Of a DNA stretch of 64,000 bases, positions 1-14,639 are shown piece after piece (the first letter of the stretch is position 1; each line of letters begins with the position of its first letter). Source of the stretch: Istiophorus platypterus (Eukaryota; Chordata; Actinopteri; Istiophoriformes; Istiophoridae); assembly GCA_016859345.1 (NCBI GenBank), contig CM029121.1, forward strand, positions 11,659,411 through 11,723,410, given 5' to 3'. The translations under genes were made by a program, and so were the position numbers. The notes below the pieces were generated by a model. That model was not told the DNA's origin. It worked only from the letters and a program-made list of their open reading frames with translations, and ran no database searches.

Positions 1-868
1 ACAGATGGGCTGCATCTTAACCAATTTGAGGACATGGTATGCACAGTAAAACCACATCAGAATTATTTGCAGTATAAAATCATGTTGATGGTGCTTAAAC
101 ACATGACACAGTGAAATACACAAAAGACGACCTATTAATATAGCTGCAAATAGTTTGAGAGAGTCACCGTAGCTCTGCTCATTAGGTAGGCTCTATTTAT
201 ATTGTAATACTAAGTCAGATGTCTCAGGTGACTAAATAAAACATAAGCCTAATCGTGTAAAGTTGTTATTTTAAAGTTAGAATGTAAATTCTTTCATTTT
301 TAAGTCCCTCATATCACTCATCATGCATCATGCAACATTCACTGATATAGACATAAGGGGAACAATCACCTCAAAATAGCATTGATTTTTTTTGTAGTTA
401 TATATGTCTAAATAAACCACAATTCATTTTGACAGTACAGTCAGGAAATATCAATAAGGTAACCATCACTTTGGTTAGACCACATTATGAATATCCCTCA
501 GAAGGACTGTGTTAAACCGCTACATACTACAGATTACCTACTACCTAATTGTAGTATATTGCTTTGTTTGGTGTTGCTAACCAAATGCAATTTCTGGCCT
601 TTGGTGCCATTCATCCCCATTATTCATGCTAGTATTCCTTGCTCAAGCTAACTACGGTGTGTGACAGGGTGTCACAGACTGTAGTTGCAGGGGAAATGTG
701 AATGATGCAATTGAATTGGACCTTTTGCCCAGAGGCTCTCATGGCTCAGATGTTTTCAGAAAACATAGTTTGGGTACAGTTAAATTTCATGTAGCCAAAC
801 ACATCTACAGGACCTTTTTGTAAATTAGCCTCTGCTTCTGCTTTGAGCAGAACATGGAAAAATGGCAT
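1..868. other. No supported gene; unique-looking AT-rich DNA
   Basis: No open frame of meaningful length, no recognisable repeat family and no RNA gene were found here. Short T runs are the only low-complexity sequence. It is probably intergenic or intronic. Confidence 0.6.
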
Positions 869-966
869 TATATATATATATATATATTTTTTTTTGTGTA
901 TGTTGTGTGTGTGTATATATGGGTGTGTTTGGACAGAGAGAGAGGGAGAGAGAGTGAGAGAGAGAT
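869..966. repeat. Compound microsatellite (TA)n, T run, (GT)n, (GA)n
   Basis: A TA run (869-886) passes into a T run, an interrupted GT tract near 904-914 and an interrupted GA tract from about 935 to 966. The 80-codon minus-strand frame that crosses it (825-1067) is an artefact of this simple sequence. Confidence 0.9.
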
Positions 967-1968
967 TTACTGTTAGCTACCACAAAGCCTCTGCAGCTAG
1001 ATAAATCTCTCTCTTGTGACAAAGCTGGTATTGCAATCCTTTTACAGCGCTTGTGACTACCGGGCATTTGTGATCAACAATTTTGCTATTGTTTTTGTGT
1101 TACACTGCTCTTTCATCATTCCATGAGTTTAAACTTCAAGGGGGGAAGTAGTTTTGTTCAGTTTATTTTTTATTATCGTTATTATTAAATGTTCAATTAG
1201 TCCTAAGTCTGCCTACCATCATATTGTTGAAAGCTAAAATAATTGCATAAGGCGGTTCCCTAGCTACATATACAAAATAACAATGAGGTGAAGCTTTCCT
1301 GAAGTTTACAAGAAGAATTGGAAGCTGAAATGCAGGAATTGCATATTCATCAATAAACAGCATAACAAATATAGCACATCTTGATGCTTTTGATGACACA
1401 TAAATACATATTTCTACACTCAATAGTTAGTTAATTTTTACATATGAGCCTGCAGTGCTGCAAATGGAGATCTCTCAGCCAGTGTAGCCAGACATAAATG
1501 GAGAGCAATGGTGTGAGTGTGCAGAAAATTTTTATTTTACTATAACAAGAAAAAAATAACAAGAACAAAAAAAACAAGCTAACTAAATGCTGCTCAGTCT
1601 TTCCTTAGAGGAAACTGTCCATTCAGTCAGCAGCTGATAACAGCAGTACCCTCTCAGCAAAACATGAGCAACAGGCAATGGCATTAGTTTATTGTCTGTA
1701 GGCTACTTTACTTTGAATGGCAGCATAATATATATAAGTGCTCCACTGAATCGAAAATAAAAAGAGATGAAAAGAGTGTTATCACAGTTATGTGGGTAAA
1801 TATGATGCTGAAGCCAGCAGGCAATTGATTTAGCTTTCCACAGACACTGCAAATATTCACACCTCTATATTAGCACGTTATAAATTATTTTTTTAGTCAT
1901 TTCACAAACTGAAAAGTAAGAGTTGAGGTTTTGCAATGGACTCCGCAAATTGTGTCTTTGCCGTGAGA
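967..1968. other. No supported gene
   Basis: Nothing recognisable beyond A-rich stretches near 1540-1580. The 76-codon minus-strand frame at 1193-1423 has no family resemblance that I can see and is treated as chance. Confidence 0.55.
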
Positions 1969-2264
1969 TTACCAGGCAACAAGAGGAGACTCCAAGGACT
2001 TACTGCATCCGCTGTTCCCCAAGAAATAGATACAGCAAATAGCCACAGCCACAAAACCATAAAATCAGCTTACAGACAGAACAAAAGAGATATGACATGT
2101 TAATTAGGGAAATTGGGAGATGTTACTTTTTTAAATGGTAATATCCTGGTGGCTCTAGCTAAACATTTAAAGCACAGACATGAGAGTGGTATCAGTCTAC
2201 TCCTTTAACTCCCAGCAAGAAAGTGAATAAATGTATTTCCCATCACATTAAACCATTCCTTTAA
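1969..2264 (+). mobile_element. Solo end and inner part of a TTAA-flanked non-autonomous DNA element
   Basis: The last 85 bases (about 2178-2264) closely match the right end of the complete element at 61467-61880. Both contain CAGACATGAGAGTGGTATC and then a stretch ending in TTCCTTTAA. The upstream part (1969-2120) resembles, from recall, the interior of a non-autonomous element common in percomorph genomes. The left inverted terminus is absent, so this is an internally deleted or truncated copy. The right edge is the TTAA at 2261-2264. No coding capacity. The match to the second copy is seen in the sequence; family membership of the inner part is from recall. Confidence 0.65.
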
Positions 2265-2311
2265 GCTTTTATTCCATAATTTGATTCTGCAATTAGTTTT
2301 TTTCTGTTTTG

Positions 2312-2329
2312 TTTTTTTTTGGGGGGGGG
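2312..2329. repeat. T9-G9 homopolymer junction
   Basis: Nine T are followed directly by nine G. Such runs are prone to length error in assembly. Confidence 0.85.
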
Positions 2330-5300
2330 TTGGTGGTGAAGTCAACCTTTTGCACCGGATTCAAACTGCAAACCACAACACGAGTTCAGTATTACCATTC
2401 AGGACAAAATTGCTGACTGTCCTCTTTAATTGTCTTTATTAAAACAACTTCACTGGATGAGCCCCCTAATTTTATGGTTTGTTCGGGTGCATTTTAAACA
2501 CGTACACAAGTTTCTCTTCATCGTTTGCATATTTGACAGCGTAGTTGTTTCAAGCATGTTTGCTGCCCTCAGATATGAGTACACATAATTTTGAGCAACC
2601 ATCTGGGTTCTATTACTGAAACACACCTCATGTTGCTAATAATAGCCAGAGGTAAATGAACCAGGAATGTAATCTCAATGATTTTTTTCATTTTTTTACT
2701 ATTTTAAGCAAAATATAGACACAAAGTCTGATGTGGTATGCTGTTTGTTGTTTATGTAAAAAAGTACATACTACACTGAATATTAGGGTTACAAACACAC
2801 ACATTTCCTCAACAAAGAGTGGATCCCCATACTAATTGATGGTCAAATTGATCATTCTGTTGTGCCAATAAGGCTACTCCCCTGAGCCTCCCTTCACCTG
2901 TTGTTAACAATGTTCTCTTAGGGGTTTCTGTCAAGTGCTGACAGTGAGGAAAAACATATGGCTGCCTTCATCTGTTAAAGCCACATGAGAGGAATCCCTG
3001 GGAGGCTAGTTTGACCCTCTCCAGCAGTCTTTAAACCGCAAATTAAACAGAAATTGTTTTCTTACCTGAAGCCACTGTGCTTCCCTGATGTCTTTATGTT
3101 TAAGGAACATTGCATGATCAATCCAAGGGATACAGAATACTTATAAGAAACAGTATAAATGATCAACAGAGTCTTCAGCAGCTGTCAGTAAAAGATGAGA
3201 GCATATCTTTTTCAACTCCCACCCTGACAAATAATGATCCAGTTTTATTTTGTTTTTTTAATTTACTCATTGCTCAAATCACAACATTCTTGAAGTGGTT
3301 TAAAGCCATTTACTAAAACTACATTCATTATAAGAAGTGAGGTTTGAACTAAATGGCATTGGAATTTCGACATTCTTACATAACATTGTTCCTGTAATGA
3401 CCCCACCATCCTCTTCTCCTCGTGATGATCTGCATTCACTTCTTTAAGACAGATCTACAGAGGTTTGATGGCTGATGGGATGGTTGCCTGTGGGCTATGT
3501 AGTTCTAGTGGTGCTTTTTAGCTGTTTGAAGTGTGCTGCTTATGTGAGAGATGAAAAATTCATGAAAATAATTGAGAGCAAGATCCCTCACTCATGAAAA
3601 GGTTAGTCTGCAACAGTAAAGATACTTTCCACACCACCTCCTGCCTCTCAACATGTGAAATGAACCTTGGGAATTTAAAGATTAATACATGAGAAAGTTA
3701 AGAATAAGATTATATTGCATTTGGTAAAGAATGATGGCTTAAAATCACTGCAATCTTACCTATGCCAATCAAACAAAGGCACACACTTATCAAGACATGG
3801 AAGCCTCAATATATTGCTTTTGCATGAGGCTCTGTTCAGTATTCCAGACCATAATGAAAGTTATAACTTGGCATTTTAATCCATGTATTTAAAATGCAGT
3901 ACCACTGGATAATTTCTTCACTTACCATATATGCATTACAATACAAGGAAAAATATGAAAATGAAACAGATCAAACAGATATGAACATGCAGCATGATTA
4001 TTGCATATATTAAAATTTGATTTATCTTCAGTTAGTTGTCACATGCATCAGTACACTTGTTCATATCAAGACTGTTTTAAGAAATCAAAGACGACACCCT
4101 AAAAGATCCATGTGAAATAAAAATGGCGGAGTTAATAGACATTGAATTGTGAAATTGGTCTGGCAAGGTAATCAGAGACAGACAGAAGAAACTGATAACT
4201 CCTTCAGGAAGGAACCAGCCATTTCCAATGGCACCTCTTATTTCCATTCTCCACACTCTGAAATCCTGTAAACTCTCCCTCAAACAGACAGCAGCTGTAT
4301 TTCACGCTATACTTTGGTACAACACAGAGTTGTCCTCTCGTTTTATACAGAACAGCTGGGTTGTATGCTATGGTTAACTGTGTTTAATGCTCTTTTCTTT
4401 TCCATATTTGACCATGGTTAAAATCTAAAAGCTCCACAAACGTCTTTAAGCACACTTCTTGTTATTCCAGATGTACAAGATTTCTGTAGGATCATAAACT
4501 AAATTGTGGTGAACAACTTTTACCAAGATGCACGTCTTGGTTTTTTCATCTTGGACTGAAAAAAGATCTTCACATTTTCATGCTCTACTCCTGTTCCTTA
4601 CACCAGAAGTGTACCACATCTCACCACTGCTTTACTCTAAATTTCCTGCCCTGGTCTGATCACTGTTCCACACCCACTTGACTATTCACCCTCCTGAAAC
4701 CCTGATGGCACCCTGATGGCAGAATGACCTTCCTACTGGATTTAGAAATAAAGAGACCAGGCTCTACCTCAGTGCACAGCTGAAAACACTAAACTCCTCA
4801 CAGTATTTTATGTCATTCTCCTTCCAGTTGCATAAACCCCTTCTGCCCTCTGACTGATCTCTGAAGAATAATAAACATCTTCAAGTCCTTGAATTTTGTG
4901 TAGTTTCAGCTGCATGCTATTTAGGTTTTATTCTCAGCTGCATACCGACAGTATATATCATGTAAATGTAATGCAATTAAGCAACTTGTTATTACATACA
5001 CAAATACCTTAGATATTTTGAAATATAAGATCTGACGGCAGCCACAGACGAATTACAATATATGCAAATACCAGAGGTCAAGGTCATTGAGATTACTGAG
5101 ATCTGTGTAGTGACTGGTTTGCAGTGTAAAATAATAATTTAGTGAAGAACTATCATGATTACATTTTCCAGTTTCTATTTATGTGTAGTATATCCAAGAA
5201 AAAATAAGTGACTATAAATCATTATTATTTATGTTTGTTTGTCTCTGACTATGTGCCGTGGTGAGCTGATGGAGGACTTCATGAGGTGCAAAGACACAGG

Positions 5301-5367
5301 ACAGGATAGGAAATTTATATTATTACCTTTTTTTTTTCTATCATTGTCCATTTCTGTTTTTTGAGTG
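2330..5367. other. No supported gene
   Basis: About 3 kb without a recognisable gene or repeat family. The 68-codon frames at 3110-3316 (+) and 4077-4283 (-) show no domain or splice context. An 11-base unit is duplicated in tandem at 4699-4720. The remainder looks like ordinary unique non-coding DNA. Confidence 0.55.
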
Positions 5368-5426
5368 TTCGTTTGTTTGTTTGTTCGTTTGTTTGTTTTT
5401 TTGTTTGTTTTTTGTTTTTTGTTTTA
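5368..5426. repeat. (GTTT)n microsatellite
   Basis: Repeats of GTTT with two C interruptions degrade into longer T runs towards the right end. Confidence 0.88.
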
Positions 5427-6067
<641 letters not shown>

Positions 6068-7548
6068 TGGAGTCTAGATCAGGTTGTTACAGGTTAACAC
6101 TGGTGACCATAAATTATCCCATTCGATTTTCCTTTTGTCCTATATCTTCAACAAGGTCAGAGTTGCATTGTTCTCAGACTACACTAGAATGGCAGCTGCT
6201 AGTTATGTTGTGGCTCCACTGACATCGCACTGAGACATATACAAACAAGCGTCCAAATAAAGACACACTCTGCTACAAAAATGTTGAATTGTTGCAATAA
6301 AATGCAATGGATTTTTTTTTTTTTTTAACAAGGGCAAAATGTTTGCCCACAAAATGTGTAACTATTGACTAGTGTCAATATAGAAACAGAATTTTGTCAT
6401 CCAAAGTAAGAATACCGAGCAAATCTCAATTCCAAAATGAGTCAATTAAGTGTAATGCATGCATGGAGGGGGCGAGGAGCCTTGTACATATCTTTTCCCA
6501 GGGGCCCTTTTCTTGTAACATGTCCATATTTTCCAATTTACAGAGAATCAAACTTAGTGTAGGGGCATCAAAATCTGCATTCTATTGAGTGAGGATAGAC
6601 AATAAGCGTGTAACCAGTATCTCTTCTTTTTGCAATTTTAAAACCCCTACAGAATTACCTGTAACTCACTCTGATGGAAACGCAATCCCCTTCTGGTCAC
6701 AGTCTCCAATGCAACTTTGACTTTTTATATTTCACCCAAAGCATTCTAAGTATATTTCATTCACAAATTTATTTAGCACTCTAAACCCATGAGCAGATCA
6801 GCTAAGATACAATGCATTTGTGTAAGTAATAATGTGGCCCAACAGATAGCTTTGTCAGTATCACACACACGCATCAGATACTTTTGGGTAGCAGGGAAGA
6901 AGCAAAATATTTTTCTGCTCATTGCTTATTCTCCTTTTTCTTTCGCTTGTCTACTTTGAAGAAGAACCTCCTTTTTTAAGTACGCTCAACAGTGTTTTTC
7001 TTTGTTCTGTGTGCTCTTCCTGGGAATGTTGACATATGTAAAGAGGCTAATGGTTGTACCAGTCATCCAAGCAGGCACAGTGCTTTATGCTTTGATGTAT
7101 ACATTTGAAATGTCAACCCAGTCCATAGCTCTGCGTGAGTAAGCTCCAACACAAATAAGACTGTCAATCCTTTTTCTCCGTGTGCGTATGTACATTAATC
7201 TGCCAGACATGCCTCTGCCTTGTTGTGGGTTTGTTTATTTTATCCCAAAGTTGCAAGGAGGCCCCATCACTATCTTATAGCTCTGCCACTGCCTGTAGTT
7301 ATTCCAATTCACTTCTTATCAAAGATACCTGAGGTGTGACACCAAACTATTCTCTTTTCCACTAATAACCCTCCACTTTTGTTCTCATCATTCTTGCATG
7401 AAATTGGGTATTAGATGGTTCTCTGGGACAGATAGAGACTTAATACTTTAATACAATGGCCCCTTGCACTGAGAATATGTCCTGGAAAAATGCTGAAAAT
7501 ATGAATGCCTGACACCTGAAAGTTCCTGACCATGATCAACCTGAGCAA

Positions 7549-7550
<2 letters not shown>
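6068..7550. other. No supported gene
   Basis: No gene or repeat family recognised. The 64-codon plus-strand frame at 6394-6588 has no visible domain. A T run lies at about 6311-6326. Confidence 0.55.
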
Positions 7551-7605
<55 letters not shown>

Positions 7606-7668
7606 GAGAAAAAGGAACTGGAGTGAGAGAAAGAGGGAGGGAGTGTGATGTGTCCTACCCCCCCCCCC
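7551..7668. repeat. (AC)n microsatellite and nearby C11 run
   Basis: An uninterrupted AC tract (7551-7599, about 24 units) is followed after some 60 bases by an 11-C run (7658-7668). The 89-codon minus-strand frame across it (7411-7680) has a run of Val-Cys repeats and is a microsatellite artefact. Confidence 0.93.
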
Positions 7669-9506
7669 AAATGGCTTCAAATCACTGCAGGGGCATGTTA
7701 AGGAGAGAAGGGGTCTTTTCAGTTTGATTTACTTTGAAGCCATCACTTATCCCTGTGTGGTGATTACCATGGGTCTTTGCAGTCCCCAACCTCACCCCAG
7801 TTGCGTTAACACAATCAAATTTCTGGGCACTGTTCGAGTTGCCATGTGCCAGCTACCAAATCATGTACAGAGAAAGAGTGGAAGAATTATCTATGAGATC
7901 TTGGCCACTTGAAACCCACATATTGGGTCAATCATCATTATCAAAGCCTGTCTTTCTGAGCTCACCAGAGTATATGAAAAGAAGTGTTGATGAACAGTGG
8001 ATTAGGCAGAAATAAAAAACAAAAGAAAAATATGGAGAGCCTCACTGTTCCTTTCAGAGTTCAAAAGATAGATATAAATTGCTGCTTTCAAAATATGTCA
8101 CACGTCACCATTCTCCCCACGTTGCATCAAAGCAGAGTGATTATTTAGTAACATACACAGTCTGACAAAATGACAATGTTACTCCCAGTTGACGGTCCAG
8201 TAATGAGAGCTTTTGGAGGAGGTAACTACCATATTCAAAATGGGAGTCTGAGCTTCTTTCTCTCTATTTCTCACAGCTGCTGTGGTATGGAATTATTACA
8301 TCTTTTAGTACAAAAGTTACAAGTGCTGCCTGTAGCTGTGGGAGACAATCTGCTCCAGCAGAACATGAGACACATATTCCAGATTGTATAGTAAGCTAAG
8401 TTACAATCCTCACAGCTTGTCTTTAACCTGGCATTCTTTTATTTGTTCCCACATGGATTACTGCGGCAGATGTGAATTTTATGTATTTTTCAGTGCATTT
8501 ACCGAGCTGCAAAAATAATACTGCATAATAAGTACAGTAGATTCACAGAAACCATATCTTTCTAACCGTGAACTCATTCCCAACTCAAACTCTCCTTCTT
8601 TTCGTCTTTTGATAATAAACCAGTTTTTTTACATTTACCTTCCTTTAGTTTTATGGAAATGAAAAAGAAGTCCACACTGTTGTCACATAAGATGTTCAGG
8701 TAGATATGGCGCATACGCTTGAATAAATGAATAATACTCCCATGCACTACCTTATTACACGTAGAATTATTTACAGCCAGGGTCCTCTAGATGTGCTGAA
8801 GTGACTAAAGCCTGCTCACAGTGGAAGTATCCGCTTTGTTTCTCATATATGAGGTTATATGGTCACTGACACTTGAGGCTCACTCTCCACACCAACTGGA
8901 CTGGATATGTGTGTTTCAGCAAAACAATTTATTCCTTCCACATATACACTAGCTATGTTTACATGACCTGTAATATTCCTATGACCCAGATAAGGATAAC
9001 ACTCAAGACTGTGCATACAACCTTTTCTGCTTATGCTCAACTAAGCGACACGTTTACATTAAAATCCAATCCTATGAGTGTGTTTGATGTGAAAGGGGTT
9101 TCCTACAGTGGGAAACCTATAGCAAATTAACAACCTCTGCAGCACTACAAAACTTTGTATCTTCTTTTAGCTCATGGCTTTGGTTTTATGACCCAAAGGC
9201 ACAGGTTTCAGAAGTTTCTGTGTGCATGTGTGCATGCATGTGTGTGTGTAATCAAGAAAGAAAAATTATGTAAACATATGTGTGGCATTCCTACTTAAAA
9301 TATTTTTTTTTGGTTTGCTATTTCTGGGACTTTCTGATAGCTAATGTTTGCTACAAAAATTACTACAAATAGCTCTGTGGTGGTTAACTGTCTTAGCTTT
9401 GACTGGTGTTTAATGCTAGAAGCTTTTTGTTCAAAAAGTAAATCAAACAGCATTGAGATTAAATTGTTTTTTAACCAAAAAAAGCAATGATCTCATCTTT
9501 TTTCAG
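7669..9506. other. No supported gene
   Basis: Several 61-85 codon frames occur on both strands (for example 8170-8391 and 8873-9130), overlapping and without family resemblance. They are what AT-rich random sequence gives. A short TG-rich stretch lies at about 9217-9250. Confidence 0.5.
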
Positions 9507-9613
9507 CTGAATAATTTCTGCAACGCCAACAACGAGCAGCCTGTATGTACCCTGAGAACCCTGGCCAGAATGTCTTCAAGGACCTTGATCTTGCTTATTG
9601 CTTTGAGCACAAG
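9507..9613 (+). other. Weak candidate internal exon, unassigned
   Basis: A 107-base block of higher GC than its surroundings follows a polypyrimidine tract ending in AG (about 9493-9506) and is followed by GTAATC at 9614, the layout of an acceptor and donor. Two frames stay open across it. One reads through three cysteines after an Asn-rich start; the other includes an ATG at 9545 and continues past the donor to 9754. I recognise no protein in either. It may be coincidence or a lncRNA exon. The splice-like flanks are seen; exon status is inference. Confidence 0.15.
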
Positions 9614-12600
9614 GTAATCACTGAAAGTGTCCCCGATGAGCGTATCAACATTTTTATCCATTTAGATCATCTCTCGTCTGGAAGGCATGCAACTAAAAGG
9701 TGTCAATGTTCGACTCAATCTTCGTCAGGCGTCCGGAGACAGGACTACAAATGACTGCTATTGTTGTTTCATATCTTCTAGATGAAATGTGCAACTGTTT
9801 GATGGGACGTGCCCTAAGTACTGTAAAATGCGATAATGTCAGGCTATGTATCTGTCAGCTTCCTGTGGAGTTCTTCTGCCTCCAAGTGGCCAAAAAATAC
9901 AGCATATTATGCCAAGTCTCTGCACCCTCTGTCATGTAGAGCAAGCAAACTGCTTCAAAACCCTTACTTTACAGAAAAAATCTATTCTCATGTATAGCAG
10001 TAAAAGATATATATATATATATATTTGCATGGAGTCAAAGGGGAGTATATGCTAGCAACTTGACAGAAGATGAGGATGAGGTTGCTGGAGGGAAAAGCCT
10101 GCTGTTGCAATATAATGTGGAGGTGGTGTCTTCATTTATTAATCAGACGATGCTTCAATGCATAAAGATGTAAATCTGGAAAAAAAAATCTATAGTAACC
10201 AGCTCAATACAAATGCTGTTTTAATGTCTGAATGAAACAGGGAGCAGAAAGCTGCACTTCACCCTTGTCATTCCAGCTACTTAAATGCTGGCAGTTTCTA
10301 GCTGATATACTGTATAGATGTTGATGGCTCTATGTAGATATAAAATAATGGAAACCCTAATTACATCAATCCCTGGCGTTTGTTTACTAATGTCACCTTG
10401 GTTGTGTTCTTATGTGAGCCCTGTATTTGCGAAGACGTGGACTCATGGGAAATCTGTTAGTAGATACCAAGGACAATATTTGGCAAGAGAGACATCTGAC
10501 AGTCCTTCAGCACTAAACCTGTCACACTGTCAAAGCACCCGCACAACTCCCATACCTCCAGGCACTGGGCAACGGCACAGAGTGGAACGACAAAATAATA
10601 CATATTTATCAGTTTCTGTGAAATATAAAAGCACAAAACTATACAACTTAAGATATTCTGTTCCCTGTGAGTCTGAGGAGGAAACTAAGCAGTGACACAT
10701 TTTTTGCAGAGCACAGTCAGGTAGAAACATGCAGTCAGTATTTTGGCGGAGAATTTTGTTTGAGTGAATGAAACCTTTGCCACAGGTACACCTATGTTCA
10801 GTTATTTATAAAAAAGCATCTTCAAGTTCAGATAAGCTGCATGTGATACAGACTCTTATCTTCGAGGCTCAAAGGCCACCTCACATTACCATGTCATCCA
10901 AAGATGAGCAATGAGCCCTATCTCTACTGGGGCAGCATTTAAAATATCAATATGTCTCATAAGCTATCCCAGAGGGGGAATGGAAATAAGGGGAGAAAAT
11001 TGGGAGTAAAATAAGGCTAAACTTATTTGGTGCTTTAATGTCCTTACTTATAACAGTGGTTATAATACATTCAAGATTTAAGATCAGAGATTTATCATTT
11101 CAGATTAATCATTTGAAAGATGTGCTCACTGAAACCTGAATCTTTCCATTTTGCATCATACACTCATGTCGGAAAATTAAGAAATGTCTCATATACGTCG
11201 GAAAATTTAAAATGAATGCATTTAGAAGGTGTGTCGATAGAATTGTACCTTTTGGTGAACTGTTTAAGGCATGCGTTTCCACACTGAGTGATCAAATTAG
11301 TTCTCCTGGAGGCCAATCTGCAATTTTTCAGCTGCATCATCCCATTTTTTTCTGATTAGAATAGTTGACAGTTGAGGAACTAATTTCCTCAAAAGGAAAC
11401 TGTGTAAACACAGTTGCTGCTTGTTGTGAAGTTGTCCCCATATAATTAATATGCTTGAGTTGTTTAAGGGCTGAAATAACATTATAGTCTTTCACCAAAC
11501 TTCAAGATTAAAACACTCTGGCACAACTAATAGGCCTTATCCTTCATCAAAATGTGCCACCTGAGAAATTGCTACCTGGGGGGGGTGACATTTAGTATCC
11601 TACACTGGCCGATGAAAGGGTGGAAAGTCTGAGCATCAGCAGGTTCCATGTCCTGTAGTTAGGTCCTCAGCAGCACCTCCATCTGTTTCTCTGGTAATGC
11701 AGTTTGCCTTTAATTTCCTAATGTTCCTCTAATCACCAGGCCGGGTGCACGAGGGCTAATAGAGGGGTCACAAGTTGAAGTCTGTCTCGAGGAATGGATT
11801 TAATGGGCAACAGAGAAAGCAAACTGCATTATAAAACACAGCTGCCTCTGCTTTACAACAAGCACAGTCAGTGTCTGTTGCGAATCCGATACTGTGAGTT
11901 ATGAACTGTACGTGTTTTTTAAAGTTCAAGTTATGCTTTCTATTTGATGATTTAAGCAAACACCAAACAAAAAGATCTGGATAATTACATACCCCAATAC
12001 TCTTATGAACATCTTGTATTTTATAATTTAATTCAAAAATATTTTCTTTCTTTATTTATTTTCAACCACATATGTAGAATGCCAACTTCAGCTGCTTTAG
12101 AATGTTCTGAAAAATCATCTCTTATCGCTAGATTTAAATAACTTTATTTTAGATTTTATATATGTAGGTCATGAAATCCAATGATTTCAAGAATCTTACA
12201 TTTCCAACTCAAAACGTAATATTTATTGTATATTATGTTTTGTTTTTTCTATCTATGACTTTCCATCTTCAAGTCTTCATATAAAGCTTGCTTTAGAAAT
12301 GCTTATGTATCCTAGATTTTAGATCAGTGGCATAAAGCCCTGGAAGAAGAGAGATGGGAAAAATACCCCCCGTTAGGAATTAAAATAAGCGGCAACTGCA
12401 TCTATTCAGTCACACCTTCTGAAATGCTCAGCACCTAACTAAAGGACCTCATGGCCAGAAACGAACAGTAAATGTTTATTGGAGAGGTTCTTAACGCAAA
12501 GTCTTTGCATTCATGCTGTGTTTTTCTACTTAAATATCTTTATTACTGTGTTTGAAGTGTGTGGTAGACTGCAATCTTTAGTTGTTGCAAGCTTTCTTTC

Positions 12601-13665
12601 TTGAATGTTACTCTGTAAGAAACTCTTATGAATTCATTTTTTTTTTTCAGATTCATTATTCTGAAAAATCCAGAGTGCTACAGCGATACTTAATCCCAAA
12701 CCATCTTTACAGCCTATTTTTCACTTAAACATTGGTCAAGTGCGGTGAGTCAGTTATGAAAAGCTTGTTTGTGCATTAAGAGAAGAGTCGCATCCTCCAT
12801 CAGAGGCAAAAAGAGGTGAAAGAGTTCTTTGAAGAGTAAAATGTGTTTCTGGCGTATATCTATACAAGCAACTGCATGTATAGAAATACAGGCATACATG
12901 CTTTGTTTACAAGAAGGCTTGTTGACCCCTGGACCAGTTGTGATCCGAGTAAAAATATTAGTAAAGGATATGTGCTTTTCAAAGGGAGGTTTTCAAACAA
13001 CAGCTGCAATACTGATCTCTTATTTCATCTACTCTACTGTCATATGCTCTGCATTTCCTGTTCTGAGTTGACAATGATGCCACGTCTTAACTGCAAAAAC
13101 CAGACCCAAAAAAGTTTTTTTAAAAACCACAAAGCAGAACTGAGGTTGGACAAGTGAAACAAAATCAGGGACATATACAATCAAATGACATGAAAACATG
13201 TATTTATATTTGGTTGATGTAGCTCTAAAACATCTAATAATATAGGCTCTTGTGAAAACTCATTAAAGAAAAATATAATCTAACATAAATCTCTCCAATA
13301 TCAAACCACATCCTCTACTAACAGATTGTAAAGTTGGTTATTTCCAGTGAAATAGGTATTCTTGTTCTTCACGGAACAAATCTGCACACCATAGCACTGT
13401 GTTTTTTAATTTTTTTCGAATTTACATACACATTGTTGGGTCTTTTTTTTCCCCCCAAAAAACGGATTAGCTGAATCAATTACATTAGCTACTAAAAGCT
13501 ATTCTGGCCAAATATCCATTTTGGCCAGCTTTATGTTTATTAATACTAAAGTGAACCAAAAGCAAAGCTCCAATATGAATTATTAATAAAACCATGTTGA
13601 ATTACATGTATTCATAATGCTAAGGTGGTCATTTAACTCTCTAATGCTGAGTTATCATATACTTC
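9614..13665. other. No supported gene; contains the longest open frame
   Basis: The longest frame of the window, 125 codons on the plus strand at 10318-10695, lies here. Its composition is unremarkable: no domain, no signal peptide pattern, no repeat and no splice context. One such frame is expected in 64 kb of AT-rich DNA. An overlapping pair of frames at 12829-13157 is equally unconvincing. A short TA run lies at about 10007-10024. No repeat family was recognised. Confidence 0.5.

Positions 13666-13763
<98 letters not shown>
13666..13763. repeat. (GATA)n microsatellite
   Basis: About 24 uninterrupted tetranucleotide units over 98 bases. On the minus strand it gives a run of Tyr-Leu-Ser-Ile repeats, which explains the open frame at 13664-13852. 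GATA tracts of this purity are usually highly polymorphic. Confidence 0.96.
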
Positions 13764-14639
13764 TTACCATGTGGGGAATTGTGATGGCTTGTCAAACAAC
13801 CCTTAGATTTTGATGTGAATGTAAAACACGGTGTTGTATTTTGCTCATTCATTAAATGAAAGTTTTGAATACATTTTGCACTTTTCCTGGCTGTTCTAAG
13901 GGCAGTGCTGTTGTTTGTTTAGGATGCAGTTTCAAGAGTCATAGGAGAAAGGGCTGTGGAAACCCCAGGCTCTTTAGACTGAAGAACACCAGCTGAGTGG
14001 AAGAAGTTGCAAACAGCGGGAGTCAATTTCATGTCTAAGCAGGGCCTCTTCCTGTGGATATAATGCACTTTTAGAAAGCCCTAAACTCTGCCAGTGTGAT
14101 TCTCTCCACTATGAGAGCTTTTTTTTTTACCTTTTTTAACCACAGTGATCAAACAGCGAACCTTGGTAGGTGTGTTTTCATAAGCAGATGAAAAAACATT
14201 TTTCTTCTGGCAGATCATTTTAATGACCCTGAGAGGTAAAAAATCATATCAAAACATCCATTGAGATAGAAAGGAGCTTAACTATTTGTTATGATGTTGT
14301 TTTCGGTTTAGATTATCCTCTTAACAGCCGGTGGATAGTTTATATTTGAGTTTCAGCAACTTATACAATCATATTCAAAATGTGTCTGCTATATGTATAT
14401 ATATATCTATATATATATATAGACCCAGTTTACACAGACACTATTTCTATAAGGTTTACAAAGATAATTTAACAAAAAAAATGATTATGATAACAGGTAG
14501 ATAAAACAAAGGGAGAAATTAGAAGGAAAATACAGGTATTATTGTGTGTTCAAATAAACAAAAAGGTAAGATGAAATGGAAAGACAAACAAACATGTATG
14601 ATTCCTACTGTGTAGAAGGATTCAGATCACCTCACTGTA
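13764..14639. other. No supported gene; short TA tract
   Basis: Nothing recognised except an interrupted, self-complementary TA tract at about 14390-14422. Confidence 0.55.

Noticed and set aside
2335..2410. tRNA-like B-box on the minus strand (GTTTGAATCC)
   Set aside because: No A-box or cloverleaf could be built around it.
10318..10695. 125-codon open frame, the longest in the window
   Set aside because: No domain, signal or splice context, and an overlapping frame on the other strand. A chance frame of this length is expected in 64 kb.
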